NCBI GenBank assembly: GCA_965153455.1
Contig: OZ234493.1
Coordinates: forward strand, 22,868,213 to 22,932,212
From: Sphagnum compactum
Lineage: Eukaryota > Bryophyta > Sphagnopsida > Sphagnales
Length of the DNA: 64,000 nt
Direction: 5' to 3'
Below, piece after piece: positions 25,320 to 37,000 of this stretch. Made by a program: the position numbers and the translations under genes. The notes below the pieces were generated by a model. It saw only the letters and a list, made by a program, of their open reading frames with translations, searched no databases and was not told the origin of the DNA. Position 1 is the first letter of the stretch. Every line of letters starts with the position of its first letter.

Positions 25320-25599
25320 CTCGGACATCCGTTTTGTTGTGCGCAGCAAGCATGCACGTGTAGGGCAGCTGCTGCTGCTGCTTCTTCTTCTTCTTCTCCT
25401 TGAACTTTTGTTCCTGAAGATGCAAGCAATGGTCTGACATTTCACAATTAAGAGAGAAACAAAGCTGAGAGACTGCAAGAGGAGGAATCAACAAGAGACT
25501 CCTAAAACCCTAGCAGCTTCCTCAGAATCCAAGAAATCAGAGAATTCTTCAGCCCTGCGGTATGGAAAAAGCAAAATTAGGAAGCCATCTATGTGCATG

Positions 25600-25646
<47 letters not shown>

Positions 25647-27688
25647 GTGTCCATTGCAAGCACAATTTTGCACTGATGATTCTCTGATGCATTCTTTCTC
25701 ACTCTTCTCTCCCCACATCTATCACCATGCTGATTCAACAAACCCTTCTGAGCTTTCTTCAATTTCTGCAGTTTTCGGAATTGTAAACAAGCCATGCTCT
25801 GTGACCCCTACAAGATGGCGGATGATGATGGGAGAGAGAAAAACCAAAGGAAAACTACTACTAAGCAATTGTCAGTGGTCTGTAGGTCACAGAGAAGGAC
25901 TGTCTGCCAGTGCCAGGACAGCCTGCGGAGTCATTGATGCAAGATGCTCAGTTCTTAGAGCGTGCACAACACTGGCGGGCAATGGCAGAAGCTGTTTATG
26001 CACCTGATCCTGCTGCATTTTCTCTGTTGAGTCATCGACCAGAATCAGCAATTGTTGGAGCAGAGTGGACAGCCGATCCAAGCTCCCTTCGACCAGCCTT
26101 TGCTGTATGTGTTGATGCCCCTTATAGTGCTGTCATCCTGGCTGTCCGTGGCACTTCTGAGGTATGGATTCGTCATGTTCCATCACGTGACTTTACTAGA
26201 TCTTTGGAGTGTGTGATGATGCCTTGAGGTATCAAATTCAAACTGGCAAATGAAAGGCACTTGGGTGATTATAAGGATTGCAAATGTTTGAATGGTTAAT
26301 GAGAATTGTAGTCCCGGATGAATTGCTTGTGCAGATAAGTAGCCAAGACTGATTCATATCGATTGCCAATTCTCAGGTGATAGATCTGCTAGTGAATTCA
26401 GGGGCATCAATGGAACCGTTCCTGGAGGGTGTTGCACATGGTGGGTTTGCACACGCTTCTGAACAGTTGTTAGAAGAAGTAGCACCCATCATTGATCGGG
26501 CTTTTGCCGAGCACGGGATGGCACAAACAGAAGTCAAACTCGTGATTGTTGGCCACAGCTTGGGTGCAGCCATTGGCATCATGGCAGGTTTGAAGCTGCG
26601 GGAAAAGTTCCCAAATTTAGAGTGCTGGGCTTTCTCAACTCCAGCTTGCTTGACGTTGGAGTTGGCACAAAAGTGCAGGGACTTTGTAACCAGCTTCATC
26701 TCAAATTATGATATTGTTCCAAGGTTTTCGCTGCACTCAGTGGAGCTACTTCGGAAACAGGTTTGCAGTTTTGATTGGGATCGTGCTGAAAAAATCCTGA
26801 AAGATGATGAGGACTGGAAGAACATCAAATCAGCATCTGAGGCAATGAGAAAATGGCAGGAAACACAGAAGGGGATTGGTGAGACCGTCCAGAGTGCACA
26901 GGATGGCCTCTGTGAACAGGTGACATGTATTCCTGTTCTAGATTCTTGAATGAGTTTAATCTCTTGATGCATGTTCATCTGACCAACTGCAACAGTGTAA
27001 ACTAAGTGGGCAAACCAGGATTGAACTGGACCATCGCAATCTGTTTCAAAGTGTCCCAATCTGTTATTAGACAGTAGAGCAGACCATCCCAATCTGTTTC
27101 AAGGCATTGTTAAGTGTCCAAATGAGAAACTCCTAATGAGAATAAGAAGAGCAAAGCTGGGTTCCCATTGACTGAAAAAGTTTGGGAATTTGTATATTGG
27201 TATATCTGTTGTGTAGCAGAATAGCTAGCCCCTCAACGCAGGGGTTTTGTAATGTGCAGATGGAGAATGTGCATGAGGCATTGGGAAACAGAGGAGCAGA
27301 AGGCAACAAAAAGGACCAATCTCCAGGTGGAGAAAAACATGGGTCCGAAGATGATGGAGAAGATGATGAAATACAAAACAAAGAAGAGAAAGAGGAGCTT
27401 CCACCACTGTATGCACCAGGAAGAATACTAGTACTGGCAGCAAGTCCACCAGGGTGTGGTAAAATGCCAGAGCAGCGGTCAGGTGTGGCAGCAGAACGGA
27501 AATTGGGGACATACCCAACATTTGAGGAGGCAAAGAAAGTTCAGTGGGTCATGCATGAAGCTGACCAACTGGAGGTTGAGGAGATAGTTGTATCACCATG
27601 GTGTATTACTGATCACATGCTTGGTAACCTTAGTGAAGGCATCTACTACTTGCAGCGCCAATGTAGCCCAGCTTTGCCCCCTGGGTAA
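25069..27688 (+). CDS. class 3 lipase (sn1-diacylglycerol-lipase-like), 4 exons
   Basis: Model: 25069-25278, 25886-26161, 26377-26919, 27260-27688; all junctions are GT-AG and phase 0, giving about 485 residues. The N-terminus (MLRVLLLGAGALGAFLVGKK) is hydrophobic, compatible with a membrane anchor or targeting segment. Exon 2 ends with AVILAVRGTSE, the usual strand before the lipase lid. Exon 3 holds GGFAHASEQLLEE, the nucleophile elbow VGHSLGAAIGIMAG (GHSLG, catalytic Ser) and ISNYDIVPRFSL, which supplies the Asp region of the triad. Exon 4 has an acidic linker, then LPPLYAPGRILVL and CITDHMLGNLSEGI, the typical C-terminal His region (SDHM in relatives). Such enzymes hydrolyse acyl chains of diacylglycerol or other membrane lipids. 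Exon 1 is the least certain. A (TC)n tract begins six bases after its donor. Confidence 0.85.
25284..25316. repeat. (TC)n microsatellite in lipase intron 1
   Basis: An uninterrupted TC tract of about 33 bp starts six bases downstream of the exon 1 donor of the lipase gene. Confidence 0.9.
25601..25642. repeat. (CT)n microsatellite in lipase intron 1
   Basis: A second CT tract of about 42 bp within the same 607-bp intron. Confidence 0.9.
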
Positions 27689-28109
27689 CTTCCTAACTGT
27701 TTATCTTCCAGATACTAGTGAAAGATCCTTTGTAAGCAGGTTACTTAGACCTTATTGTAATCTAAAAGCTTCAAGTTGTGGAGGCAATGAAGAGGAGTTG
27801 TGCTTCGCATTGCTCACAAACACATTTGCTTTGCAATCCCCCACACAATGTGAACTCTCAAGTGTGAATGTTGAAGTTTACAAGAATCTTATTCCAAAAC
27901 ATCACAAGGGAATCTTGTAGTCCATAGTGGGTTGCTTTCTCTTCACAAAATGCGTCAGACTTTTGTGTTTTCCGTGTGTGTGAAACCAGTCATCAGCTGG
28001 CAATAGAAAGCTTGAGTAGAACAAGCATCCTCAACAGATCCAGCTTGCCTTTGCCCTGACTGTAGTCTAAAACTATGTGAATCTCATTTGTGTTGAGAAC
28101 AACTACCGG

Positions 28110-28480
28110 AACCTTCAACCCCTTAAAGATCTCTCTATGGAATCAAGGAAACCAACAAGGAGATTCAGGAAGAAGATGCAGCAGAATTCCCTAGAGATCT
28201 AACAAGATGGCCCCATGGAATCAAAGAAAGAAAACAACAAAAAGCTCCAGGAATATTCAGGAGAGATTCCAGAGATTCCACCTGGGTCTCCCCCACCCAC
28301 AATTGGAATCAGAAAAGGAAACGATAATTGGAGATTCAGGAATATCTATCCGACAGACAGACAGATTCAAGAGATCCTCCATCAAGGATCTATCTCCCCA
28401 TGGAATCAAAGAAAAACAAGAACGTAGGAGATTCAGGATGAAAGATCCAGCAGAGAGATTCCAGAGACCGATCACGATTA
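28110..28480. repeat. three degenerate copies of a GGAATC/GAGATTC unit
   Basis: Words such as ATGGAATCAA(A/G)GAAA, followed by GGAGATTCAGGA and AGAGATTCCAGAGA, recur three times (about 28138, 28213 and 28399) between the lipase 3' end and the FSP1-like gene. It is a local tandem duplication with no coding potential, in the presumed promoter region of the downstream gene. Confidence 0.55.
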
Positions 28481-28793
28481 GAAATTTTCCTGCCTGCTGT
28501 TTGTGCACCTCTTCCCTCTCTGGCGAGAGCATGCGTCGAGGGGCATCATGAGATGCTCTCTCTCTCGCTCTAAACCTCCTCGTCGTCGCAAAAGAGGGGG
28601 GAAACGTGAAAGGCAACCGACGCGTCCAATGGGTCGGAGTAGTCCGTCCTACCCGCTTTCTCCATAATCAAATCCAGGAAGGCTCATCTCGATCTCTAAT
28701 GCTGTGCCCAAGAGGAGAAGCGGACGAGAGGACTCAGTAGGAGAGCCTGGAGCTAGCTCGCTCCCTGTTGCGTATGCTGCCGATACAGCAGGG

Positions 28794-28825
28794 GAAGAAG
28801 AAGAAGAAGAAGAAGAAGAAGAAGA
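28794..28825. repeat. (GAA)n microsatellite in 5' leader
   Basis: GAA repeats end about 10 bp before the ATG at 28835 of the FSP1-like gene, so they would lie in its 5' untranslated leader. Confidence 0.9.
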
Positions 28826-28834
28826 GCGGAGACG

Positions 28835-30226
28835 ATGGAGGAGGGAAGGAAACGAGTCGTGGTTGTTGGTGGTGGTGTTGCCGGCAGTCTGACTTCCAAG
28901 CTTCTTGAAAATGCGGCTGATGTCACGCTTGTAGACCCGTACTCTCTCTCTTTCTCCGTGCACCCTTCTGTGCTTGTCATCACGATTGTATGTTTGTTCT
29001 GATTCCAATCATCAACCCAAGAAGCTCAGTAGGTTTCCTGGATCTCCCTAGCGTTTTCTTCAATTGTCAGCAGTTGCACAGTAGTTTTGAAAGCCAAAAC
29101 AAAAATGGAAAACAGTAACAGACAATGGAGAAGAACATCATTGATTATGAAGGAATTTTGTTTCAATACTCAGACCCTGAAGGTTATGAAAATTCCCAAG
29201 GGACGAGGAAGAAAAGATTTGGGCTGACCAGAGATCATCTTCTCTTCTATCACTTCTCTTTCTTCTTTTTTTATGCTTTTTGGGTTACACAAGCTCCCCC
29301 CCCACCCCCCACTGTCTTCCAATAGTTAGGACAAAAGCTCTCAAGGAGCTGGATCAGTCTTTCTCTTTTTTGAGTCACTGTTCTTTGTACCAGAAAGAAG
29401 CATATCCTCAAACCCAGTAGGCAGGCAATTGCTGTGTGTAAATCTCTCTGCATTCTTGTATTCTTCTTGCTTCTGCTCTTCTGATTTGTTACAGCCAATT
29501 TGCAACAACAATTTCCATTGAATGGGGGTGGGCAGAGCAATTAGGTTGCAAAAGATAAGTGATAGAAGAGAAGGTGCCCTTTGATCACCCCAAATCTTTT
29601 CTTCCTCTACCCTTGGGAGTTTCCATAACCCCTAGGGTCTGACAATCAAAACAAAAATCCTTTGTGATCACTGATGTTGTTCTTCTTCTCCATTTGTTTG
29701 TCGCTGGATACAATTTGTCAAATAGTTGTATTGTAGAAATTTGTTTAACCCTAATTCTTGGGAGGTGGTTGTTGCCAAGAGCACATGAATCTGAGCTTTT
29801 CAGGCTAGAGTTTGCTATTTTCTCCTGCTGTAAAAAAATAAATTCTTTCAACCCACTGCACCATTGCTTCATTACTCTCTCTGCTTTTCTCTTGGCTGAT
29901 AGTTTGGATTTTGGGATGGGGTGATGGAGGGGGGAAAAAAGGACAGAAAGGATTATTTTGAGGTGCCCTATGCAGCATTGAGGTGTTTAGTGGAGCCTGC
30001 TTTCTCAGAGCGCTCGGTGATGACTCATAGCTCATACTTGAAGAAGGCCAAGGTGGTGATTAGTACTGCCAAAATCGCATCATCAACTCAAATTATAACT
30101 GATGATGGAGAAATTGTTCCATACGATTTTCTGGTCATCTGTACAGGCAGCTCATACACAGGCCCCAAGACCAGACCTGAGCGAATTCAAGAGTATTGGA
30201 AAGGTGGGTGGACTTATAACAGAATG

Positions 30227-30264
<38 letters not shown>

Positions 30265-32953
30265 TGTAGCTCTCCCATATCCCACATTAAAAGCCACTTT
30301 TTGCTCCAAATTTGGCTCCACTTATTCTAGCTACTACATCATGGAGTTGCTAAATTAAGAGACAGTCTAGTAGTTGGAAAATTGGCAACTACTAAAATAG
30401 TTTCATGTATGATCAACATGTTTGCATTCTAAGGAATTTTCAGAGGCAAAAAATGGTGGTTTTCTCATGGATGGTAAGTCCAACCCAAGAATGGTTATAA
30501 GGCTAGAATTGTTTCCCAGAAGCTGATGAAAACTCCAATTTGGCTTTCATGGTAGAAAGAATAATAGACAGTGAGAACTTGAGGAGCTTCTATCCAGTAA
30601 ATACTTAGTTTAACATAAAAGCTCTTGAAACTTGGGGAGGTGAAATGACTTGGTGAACATATTGCTCACTGATCAAAAATAGATGGCACATGATAATCCC
30701 TGGATATTCCAGATGAAAATGTTGGAAATAAACATTCCAGAAATTGGAGATTAAACTGTATGATGCATTCAGCTGAGGCTTACACGGTTGACCTGCATGC
30801 ATGCAGCTAACAGCAAGGTGGTAGCTGCACGATCAATTCTGATCATGGGAGGTGGTCCTGTTGGGGTTGAGATGGCTGGTGAGATGGTGACTGACTTTCC
30901 TGACAAGAAGGTCAAAATTCACTTTCTCACCTTCTGATTAACCTGCTGTTTCTTTCCTTATTACTTCTTCTAACTTGCAGGTTGAAAAAGGTTTCGCTCA
31001 ACAGAAATATGGAGGTCCATATATATAGAGGTACGTTTGCAGGGGAAGAAGGTAGATAGATAGGGTTCATAGGTAAATCTGTAGATAGGTCTGAATGACT
31101 CAGACAGACACACAAATATTTTTATTATACAGATTTCATGCTAGTTGCTGAAATCCAACTCAACACTAAACTAATAGATTGAGAGAATCTGTGGAATACA
31201 AATGTAACTCTTTCCTTAAAACTTGTATATATTAATGGATTGAAGAATTTTGCAAGTATGAAGTTACAGGATGTATTCCAAGCTTTGGTTGATTGGGTTG
31301 GTTGGATGGTCTATGAAGGTGACCATAGTGACGGCAAGTAGTCGGTTGCTGACATTTCTTGGTTCTAAAGCATCCAATAAGTGTTTAAAGTGGTTCAAAT
31401 CCAAGAAAGTGGATGTCATCTTCAATGACAAGTGAGAGCGAATTTAGATTTCATACCCACCCATCTACCCATCTGTGCCTCCATTATTCATTAAAAAAAT
31501 GTTTGAGGTGATCACAGTGAAGTGTCCAAGTCTCAGAACTTGCTCATCATGTTCACCACAAATTCTGATCTGTGATCTATTTTGTTATTACATTTTCAAT
31601 TCAAATTTCTCATCATGCATTTAGTCATTTAGCAGCATTTGTCATGATTTACCACAAGGTTTTGTAATATTGTGACAATTGTTCTTCCCTCCATTGTGAC
31701 AAAATAGGGTAAACCCAGATAGCAAATCGGGTTCCACATATACCACAAATGCAGGCATGAAAATTGAAGCAGATATTCACTTTTGGTGTATTGGAAAGCG
31801 GTTGGGCAATACCTGGATAGAAGAATCAGACTTCTTTGAATATGTAAGGGATGGAGAAGGCCGCTTGAAGGTTGATGCTAACTTGCGGTTGCTGAATATG
31901 TCAAATATTTTTGCTGCTGGAGACATCACTGATATCCAGGTATCATTTATTCATCACAATATGCTCTCTGGTTATTTTTCCTAACAATAGACATGACCAC
32001 ACGTTTCACATTTGTATAGAGATCAATTGAAGCATTTTATGATATTCGCAATTTTCCTCTGTTATTGGAAAAATCTGTAGTGACAAGGATTGTGGAGGTT
32101 AATGTGTAGGGGAAGGGCAGTGCCAGAGGGCATTCCTCTCTTTGTCCTCCCACCCTCATTCCCTGCGCACATTCCCAGTTTCAAACAAGGAACACCGTCT
32201 AGGCTGCCCTTTCCCAATCTAAATAACCTGGGCACTGGGCATTTTGTTTTGCAAAACACCCCTGTGCAGGGCAGGCCAGTATGGTGGGCCCTCCTGCTCA
32301 TGAGAAATTACATTTCATAATTTCCTGCTTGGAGGACCTGCCTTACTGACCTGCCTATTACATGGTAATGTCCTGTGGGCACTACAACCCAACTGAACCA
32401 AGGTAGTCACTGCATCAGAACTAAGGTCAAGACCGAGGCAGGCCAGTACAGTGGGCAATTACACCTCGGCAGGGCATTACCCTATAACCCTACATGTAAA
32501 ACATTGACCTAATTTGAAAGGAACCTGTTGGAAGGACCTTACAGATTCATTAGTACCTCCCAGCTTGCTAGAAATGTCTGTGAAGGGAAGAACCTGCAAA
32601 ATACAAAGAAAAAATTAGGTCAATGTTTCACAAATAATATGAACAACACCTGGACACCAAATTCTTAAAACAGTAATGTTGTTTACTTACAGGAGATCAA
32701 ACAAGGATATTTAGCAGGGAAGCATGCAGGTGTTGTAGCAGAAAATATCAAGAAGCTAATCAAGGACCCAACCAGTACAAAACTGACACACTATGAGCCA
32801 ATGGTCAAGGCCATGGGCATTGTCAATCTAGGGCGCAAGACGGCAGTTGCCCAGCTTCCTTTTGGCACTTTTTTGGGCTGTCTTCCTGCCATGCTAAAAG
32901 GAAAGGACTTGTTTGTTGGAAGTGTCCGCAAGCAACTTGGCCTACCTAAATAA
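28835..32953 (+). CDS. FSP1/AIFM2-like NAD(P)H:quinone oxidoreductase, 6 exons
   Basis: Model: 28835-28938, 29947-30203, 30807-30910, 31319-31431, 31708-31939, 32693-32953; all introns are GT-AG, phases agree, and the sum is 1,071 nt (356 residues plus stop), the usual family size. Exon 1 starts MEEGRKRVVVVGGGVAGSL, the FAD-binding GxGxxG fold. Exons 1/2 join as VDPKDYFEVPYAALRCLVEP, a family signature. Exon 2 also has DFLVICTGSSY. Exon 3 gives SILIMGGGPVGVEMAGEM, the NAD(P)H-binding motif. Exon 5 ends NIFAAGDITDIQ, the second FAD-contact motif, and exon 6 ends VRKQLGLPK. Animal FSP1 reduces ubiquinone or vitamin K at membranes and blocks lipid peroxidation; the plant role is inferred. Gly2 needed for N-myristoylation is absent. 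Intron 5 contains a GC-rich insert. Confidence 0.93.
30232..30260. repeat. (CT)n microsatellite in FSP1-like intron 2
   Basis: CT repeats start about 28 bp after the exon 2 donor at 30204. Confidence 0.9.
32060..32520. repeat. GC-rich insert in FSP1-like intron 5
   Basis: A GC-rich patch inside an AT-rich intron contains GGCAGGCCAGTATGGTGGGC (about 32272) and a near repeat, GGCAGGCCAGTACAGTGGGC (about 32437). It could be a short interspersed element; I could not identify promoter boxes or target duplications. Confidence 0.4.
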
Positions 32954-34067
32954 GCAACTTCTGTTCTTCCTTCTTATCATGGCTTCTGCATGAAATGAGT
33001 CAAAATCTGCAGCCTACAAAAGCCAGAAATGTGTGATAAGTTAACAAATGGGAAAAGGCAGGCTGTTAAATTTGACCTGAGATTAACCTCATGGAAAACA
33101 GAAAATGAAGAGGTTACCATAGCCAATTTTTGTCAAATCACACAATGCAAAGAAAGATGGAAGCCTTCTCAAAAAGTCAATATTGCAAAGCCTGGGTCTT
33201 TTCTGGGTTCTAGAACATGCTATTCTTTTCCCCCAGCATTTCCATAATGTTTACATACCATTGAGCGGCCACAGGTCATGTGAAGCACCTGATTGCTGCC
33301 ATTATACTTGTCTTGAGACTCATTTCTGTCACAGTAGATGCACTGCAACAATCTTCAATTGGTATTACTGGTGAAAATAACAAATACTTGCATTTCACAA
33401 GTTTGCAATTCAATGCCTATTTCTTCACTTCAGAAAAACAACCATACCTCAACTTTGTAGGGACCATGGCATCATCAGTGGAATTTAGCCAGTTTTAATG
33501 CCAAAAAGATCTTGGCACAGATATCAGATTCACTACATGACCTTTCAATACCCACGATATTACATTCTAGTGCAATCAGTTGACAAAGGGTGCATGAAAT
33601 TATCAGAACAGCAGTGACCACAAATATTAATAGCAGTTTTGAAAGTTGAAAACATTGTGAAGATCTTGAGGTGCTGCCTATGACTGCACAGGTAGCCACC
33701 ACAAATCAGGTAAGTTTGATATTGGCAAATCATGTAGCATTTTCAAATATATAGAAATACTGGGGGTTATTAGATGCAGCCTGATCAATGTCAAGATCGA
33801 AGAACAATTGCAAGTCAAGACAACAAATAAACCTTCATACATGTTGAGAACTTCATCATACTTACAATTTATGTCAATCTATGTTCTGGCACCACAGAAA
33901 TTCTGGTCCAGGTGAGATGCACTCTTAAGCAATGAACTGAAGTTTAATCAACTAACCAATGACGCCCCATAATTTTTTTATCCTCCACAGCTACAAGACA
34001 CCAACTTCTGAGTTACCAACAATTTGAGTAGAGATGCAACTGTAACAATCTCAAGGATTTCCAACTT
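32954..34067. other. shared 3' region of two convergent genes
   Basis: Between the stop codons of the plus-strand FSP1-like gene and the minus-strand kinase-like gene lie 1.1 kb of AT-rich sequence without a supported gene. It should contain both 3' UTRs and polyadenylation sites. Confidence 0.6.
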
Positions 34068-37000
34068 TCAATACGCTGTAAGTGAAGGTATCACCAAATC
34101 AGCATTCCACTTTGAAATAGCAATTAGCTCAGCATTTGGTCGATCATTATACCCCACCTGCCATCACAAAGAGAAAAGTAAAAGTATTATTAGGTGATAA
34201 TCTTTGGCCATCCACATGGAATTGACAGTGAATATCAGGTTCAGGCATCCCAAACAGTGTTCTATATTGGCAACACACTTCTGTATTAGAGAACAATCAG
34301 TTACAGGGAGCACTACAAGGTTGGAGCACTACAAGATAAGTGCAGACAGTCATGACCAAAGTCAGAAATAGGGAAATCTTACACGCCATTTAGCCACTTC
34401 AGATGTCTTTCCTGCATCCAGAACCATATTTCACTCCATATCAGTTCTCAACTGCAAACTGCTGATGAAAGCAACCAGAATCAAACCGATAAATTGCTTT
34501 AGGTCCCTGGAAGCTTTTGATACTGTACAAGTTTGCCCAACTCAAATTGGAGGCTCTTTTTGACCATATTCAGGAGATGCTTGACGACATAAAAGAAGTA
34601 TTTCTGCTGTGTCTCTTTCTGACATGTGCATCACTACTTTACATGTTTGAAACTGCAGAGCACTCATACTCCTAACAGGTTACTTGACATGCCTGTTGCA
34701 ATGTGCCTCTTCTCCACCCTGTTCATTGCCTCCTCAATGTCTATCTCTATAAACCTGCACCGTACTCAAGAATGTATGCATCACAAACATGTAACTTGTG
34801 TGTATTTCTTTTGAAGAAATCCCCTTTGAGCCATAATATCAAGAACCCTTATAGCCTTGAGCATGAGAGCATTTCCAAATAGCAATTAGCTCAATCTCAG
34901 CCTTTCCACAGATTTCAAGACCTTTATTGAGACAATCTTGAAATCTCCAAAACCTCCAGGAATTGAAGGATTAAGCTAGGTGCATGAATGGTACCATCGC
35001 TCATCAAAAATCGATTCCAGATCTTTCCAATCGCCTTCTGACAGCAGTAAATAGTTGCCCTCCACAACCACCACTTTATGCCTGCATGAAGAATAAAAAT
35101 TATAGAGCCTGCTCAAATTAATGTCGAACACCGAGGGATCATAGCTGAGTTTGACCTGTTCTTGAACATTGATTGCCTAAAGACAGTGCAAATGATGCAT
35201 ATGCTACAAAAGTTGAATTGAAATGTGGAAGCTAGCCAACACCACATCCTAGGCTAGATCTAGCTCTATATTCCACAGCACAAAAGAAATAACGCCTCCT
35301 ATTTCTAGCTGCATCTAAACAAAGAGGCACAGTGCAAGTCACAGCATGTTACAGCCACTTATAAACCAGTTAAGAACACGTGTACTGGATTAAAGGTCTT
35401 TTTCTCAACAGCAAATGGAGGCAGGTGATAAACATACTGGGGAGCTACATAAATGTCCTTCTCCACAGGGTCACCTACTCCATGGTCAAATGATGGCATA
35501 TACTCCCACCCCTGCATTCATGCCTGCTTCCTTTCAATAGCCTTGCAGGAATCTTGATAAACGAATATTGTACATATGGACACTGCTACAAGTTGAGACA
35601 AACCAATAGTATGAGCTCCATGTGATGGATAGGCCTGTTTTGGGATGGTGGGCCATCAAGGTTGATGAGGTAGATCACCTTCGCACCTGGATTCGTAAAT
35701 TTTCAAGGTGCTTCACAAGCATTGCTGGATTGAATGTCCATGGAGCTGCAGATCCACCACCATTGCACCTTCTTGAATTCAGTTCTTGAAGAATTCATAA
35801 CTCTGCTAATACACATCAGAACCACAAGATTCAAGCAGTTTTCCAACTCAGCCCTCCATGTGGTTTTCTCTGCTCTGTTTCTCCACTCCAAACCTATGGC
35901 TGACTCATTTTGTGCAAGACTTCTGTGTGTTCCATACCTACGTCACTTTCATCCTCTCAGCACTTCAATGTTCTTGCACAAACAGCATGAGAGGAAAGGT
36001 TTCGAAGTAGAAGAAAACTCAGAAACACAAAGGCCTGAACTCAAGAATTTGCACATTCATCGGCTGTGGTAACACCATTCTATCAATGCTGGTGAGTGGT
36101 GTTCCACATCAACTGCTTTAAGAATTCCACCTAAAGATGCACATTTTACTGACCTCCCCGGCGAGCATGTGCTTCAGTTGGGTCCTGCCAAGACAATGGG
36201 AATCAAACAGCCCCAGGTTATTCATTCTCTGTTTATTGTCATGACAAATTCCACACAACACATCCAGTCTGAAGAAAGAGATCTGACAGACCACTAATAC
36301 CAAGGAAGAGAAATATACTAGATGTGCATTCCTGCCTTTCTATGGTATGGTCATGAAATTAGATGTTGTCTTATGGTTTGATCATGATGGATCCCTTTAA
36401 AGTAGGTTGCCCACCTTTCACTATTCAAATTTGACCACATGACCTTTCTGAAATTTCCAATCAATACTAAAAGAAAATTGACTTCAAGAAAAATGAAGAG
36501 GATACAATTCAATCATAGTCTAAACCCTCAAAAATCAAGAGCTGGGCATGACAGATTGAGTTGAGCAACCTCCATAGCATCAAGCTGCCAGCGATAGAGG
36601 TGGAACCCATCCATTGGCACAGCTATAGCTATTTCTGCATATGTACCCAGCTCAGCTGAAGAAGCTTTCTCACTATGGGTCTCATGCCACAACATGTTCA
36701 ACCTCGCTACCACCTCTTGTGCCACAGTTGACTTGCCTGCCCCTGGAGGCCCTGCTATCCCTACAATATATCTGCACCCCTAGTATCAGTAGGTGCTCAA
36801 GAATTCTGTGGCAGCCAATAACATTCAACTTGGCTGTCTATACCTCTCATTGCATCAATGATTTGTCACTTGATTGTCTTCAGGAAGTGTAGCCTAGCTT
36901 GTATGGTTACAGGAGGTCTGACCAGATGACTGGCTGTGAGGTCTTACTTGCAACCTGGCTCACACATCAATGCTCCTGCCAGGAGGCGCTGTGCTAGGGC

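Noticed and set aside
25097-25795. Frames with (SL)n and (ER)n strings around 25.2-25.8 kb
   Set aside because: They are translations of TC/GA microsatellites that lie in lipase intron 1.
33029-33702. Short frames in the gap between the convergent genes
   Set aside because: They are in the expected 3' UTR zone and lack recognisable features.
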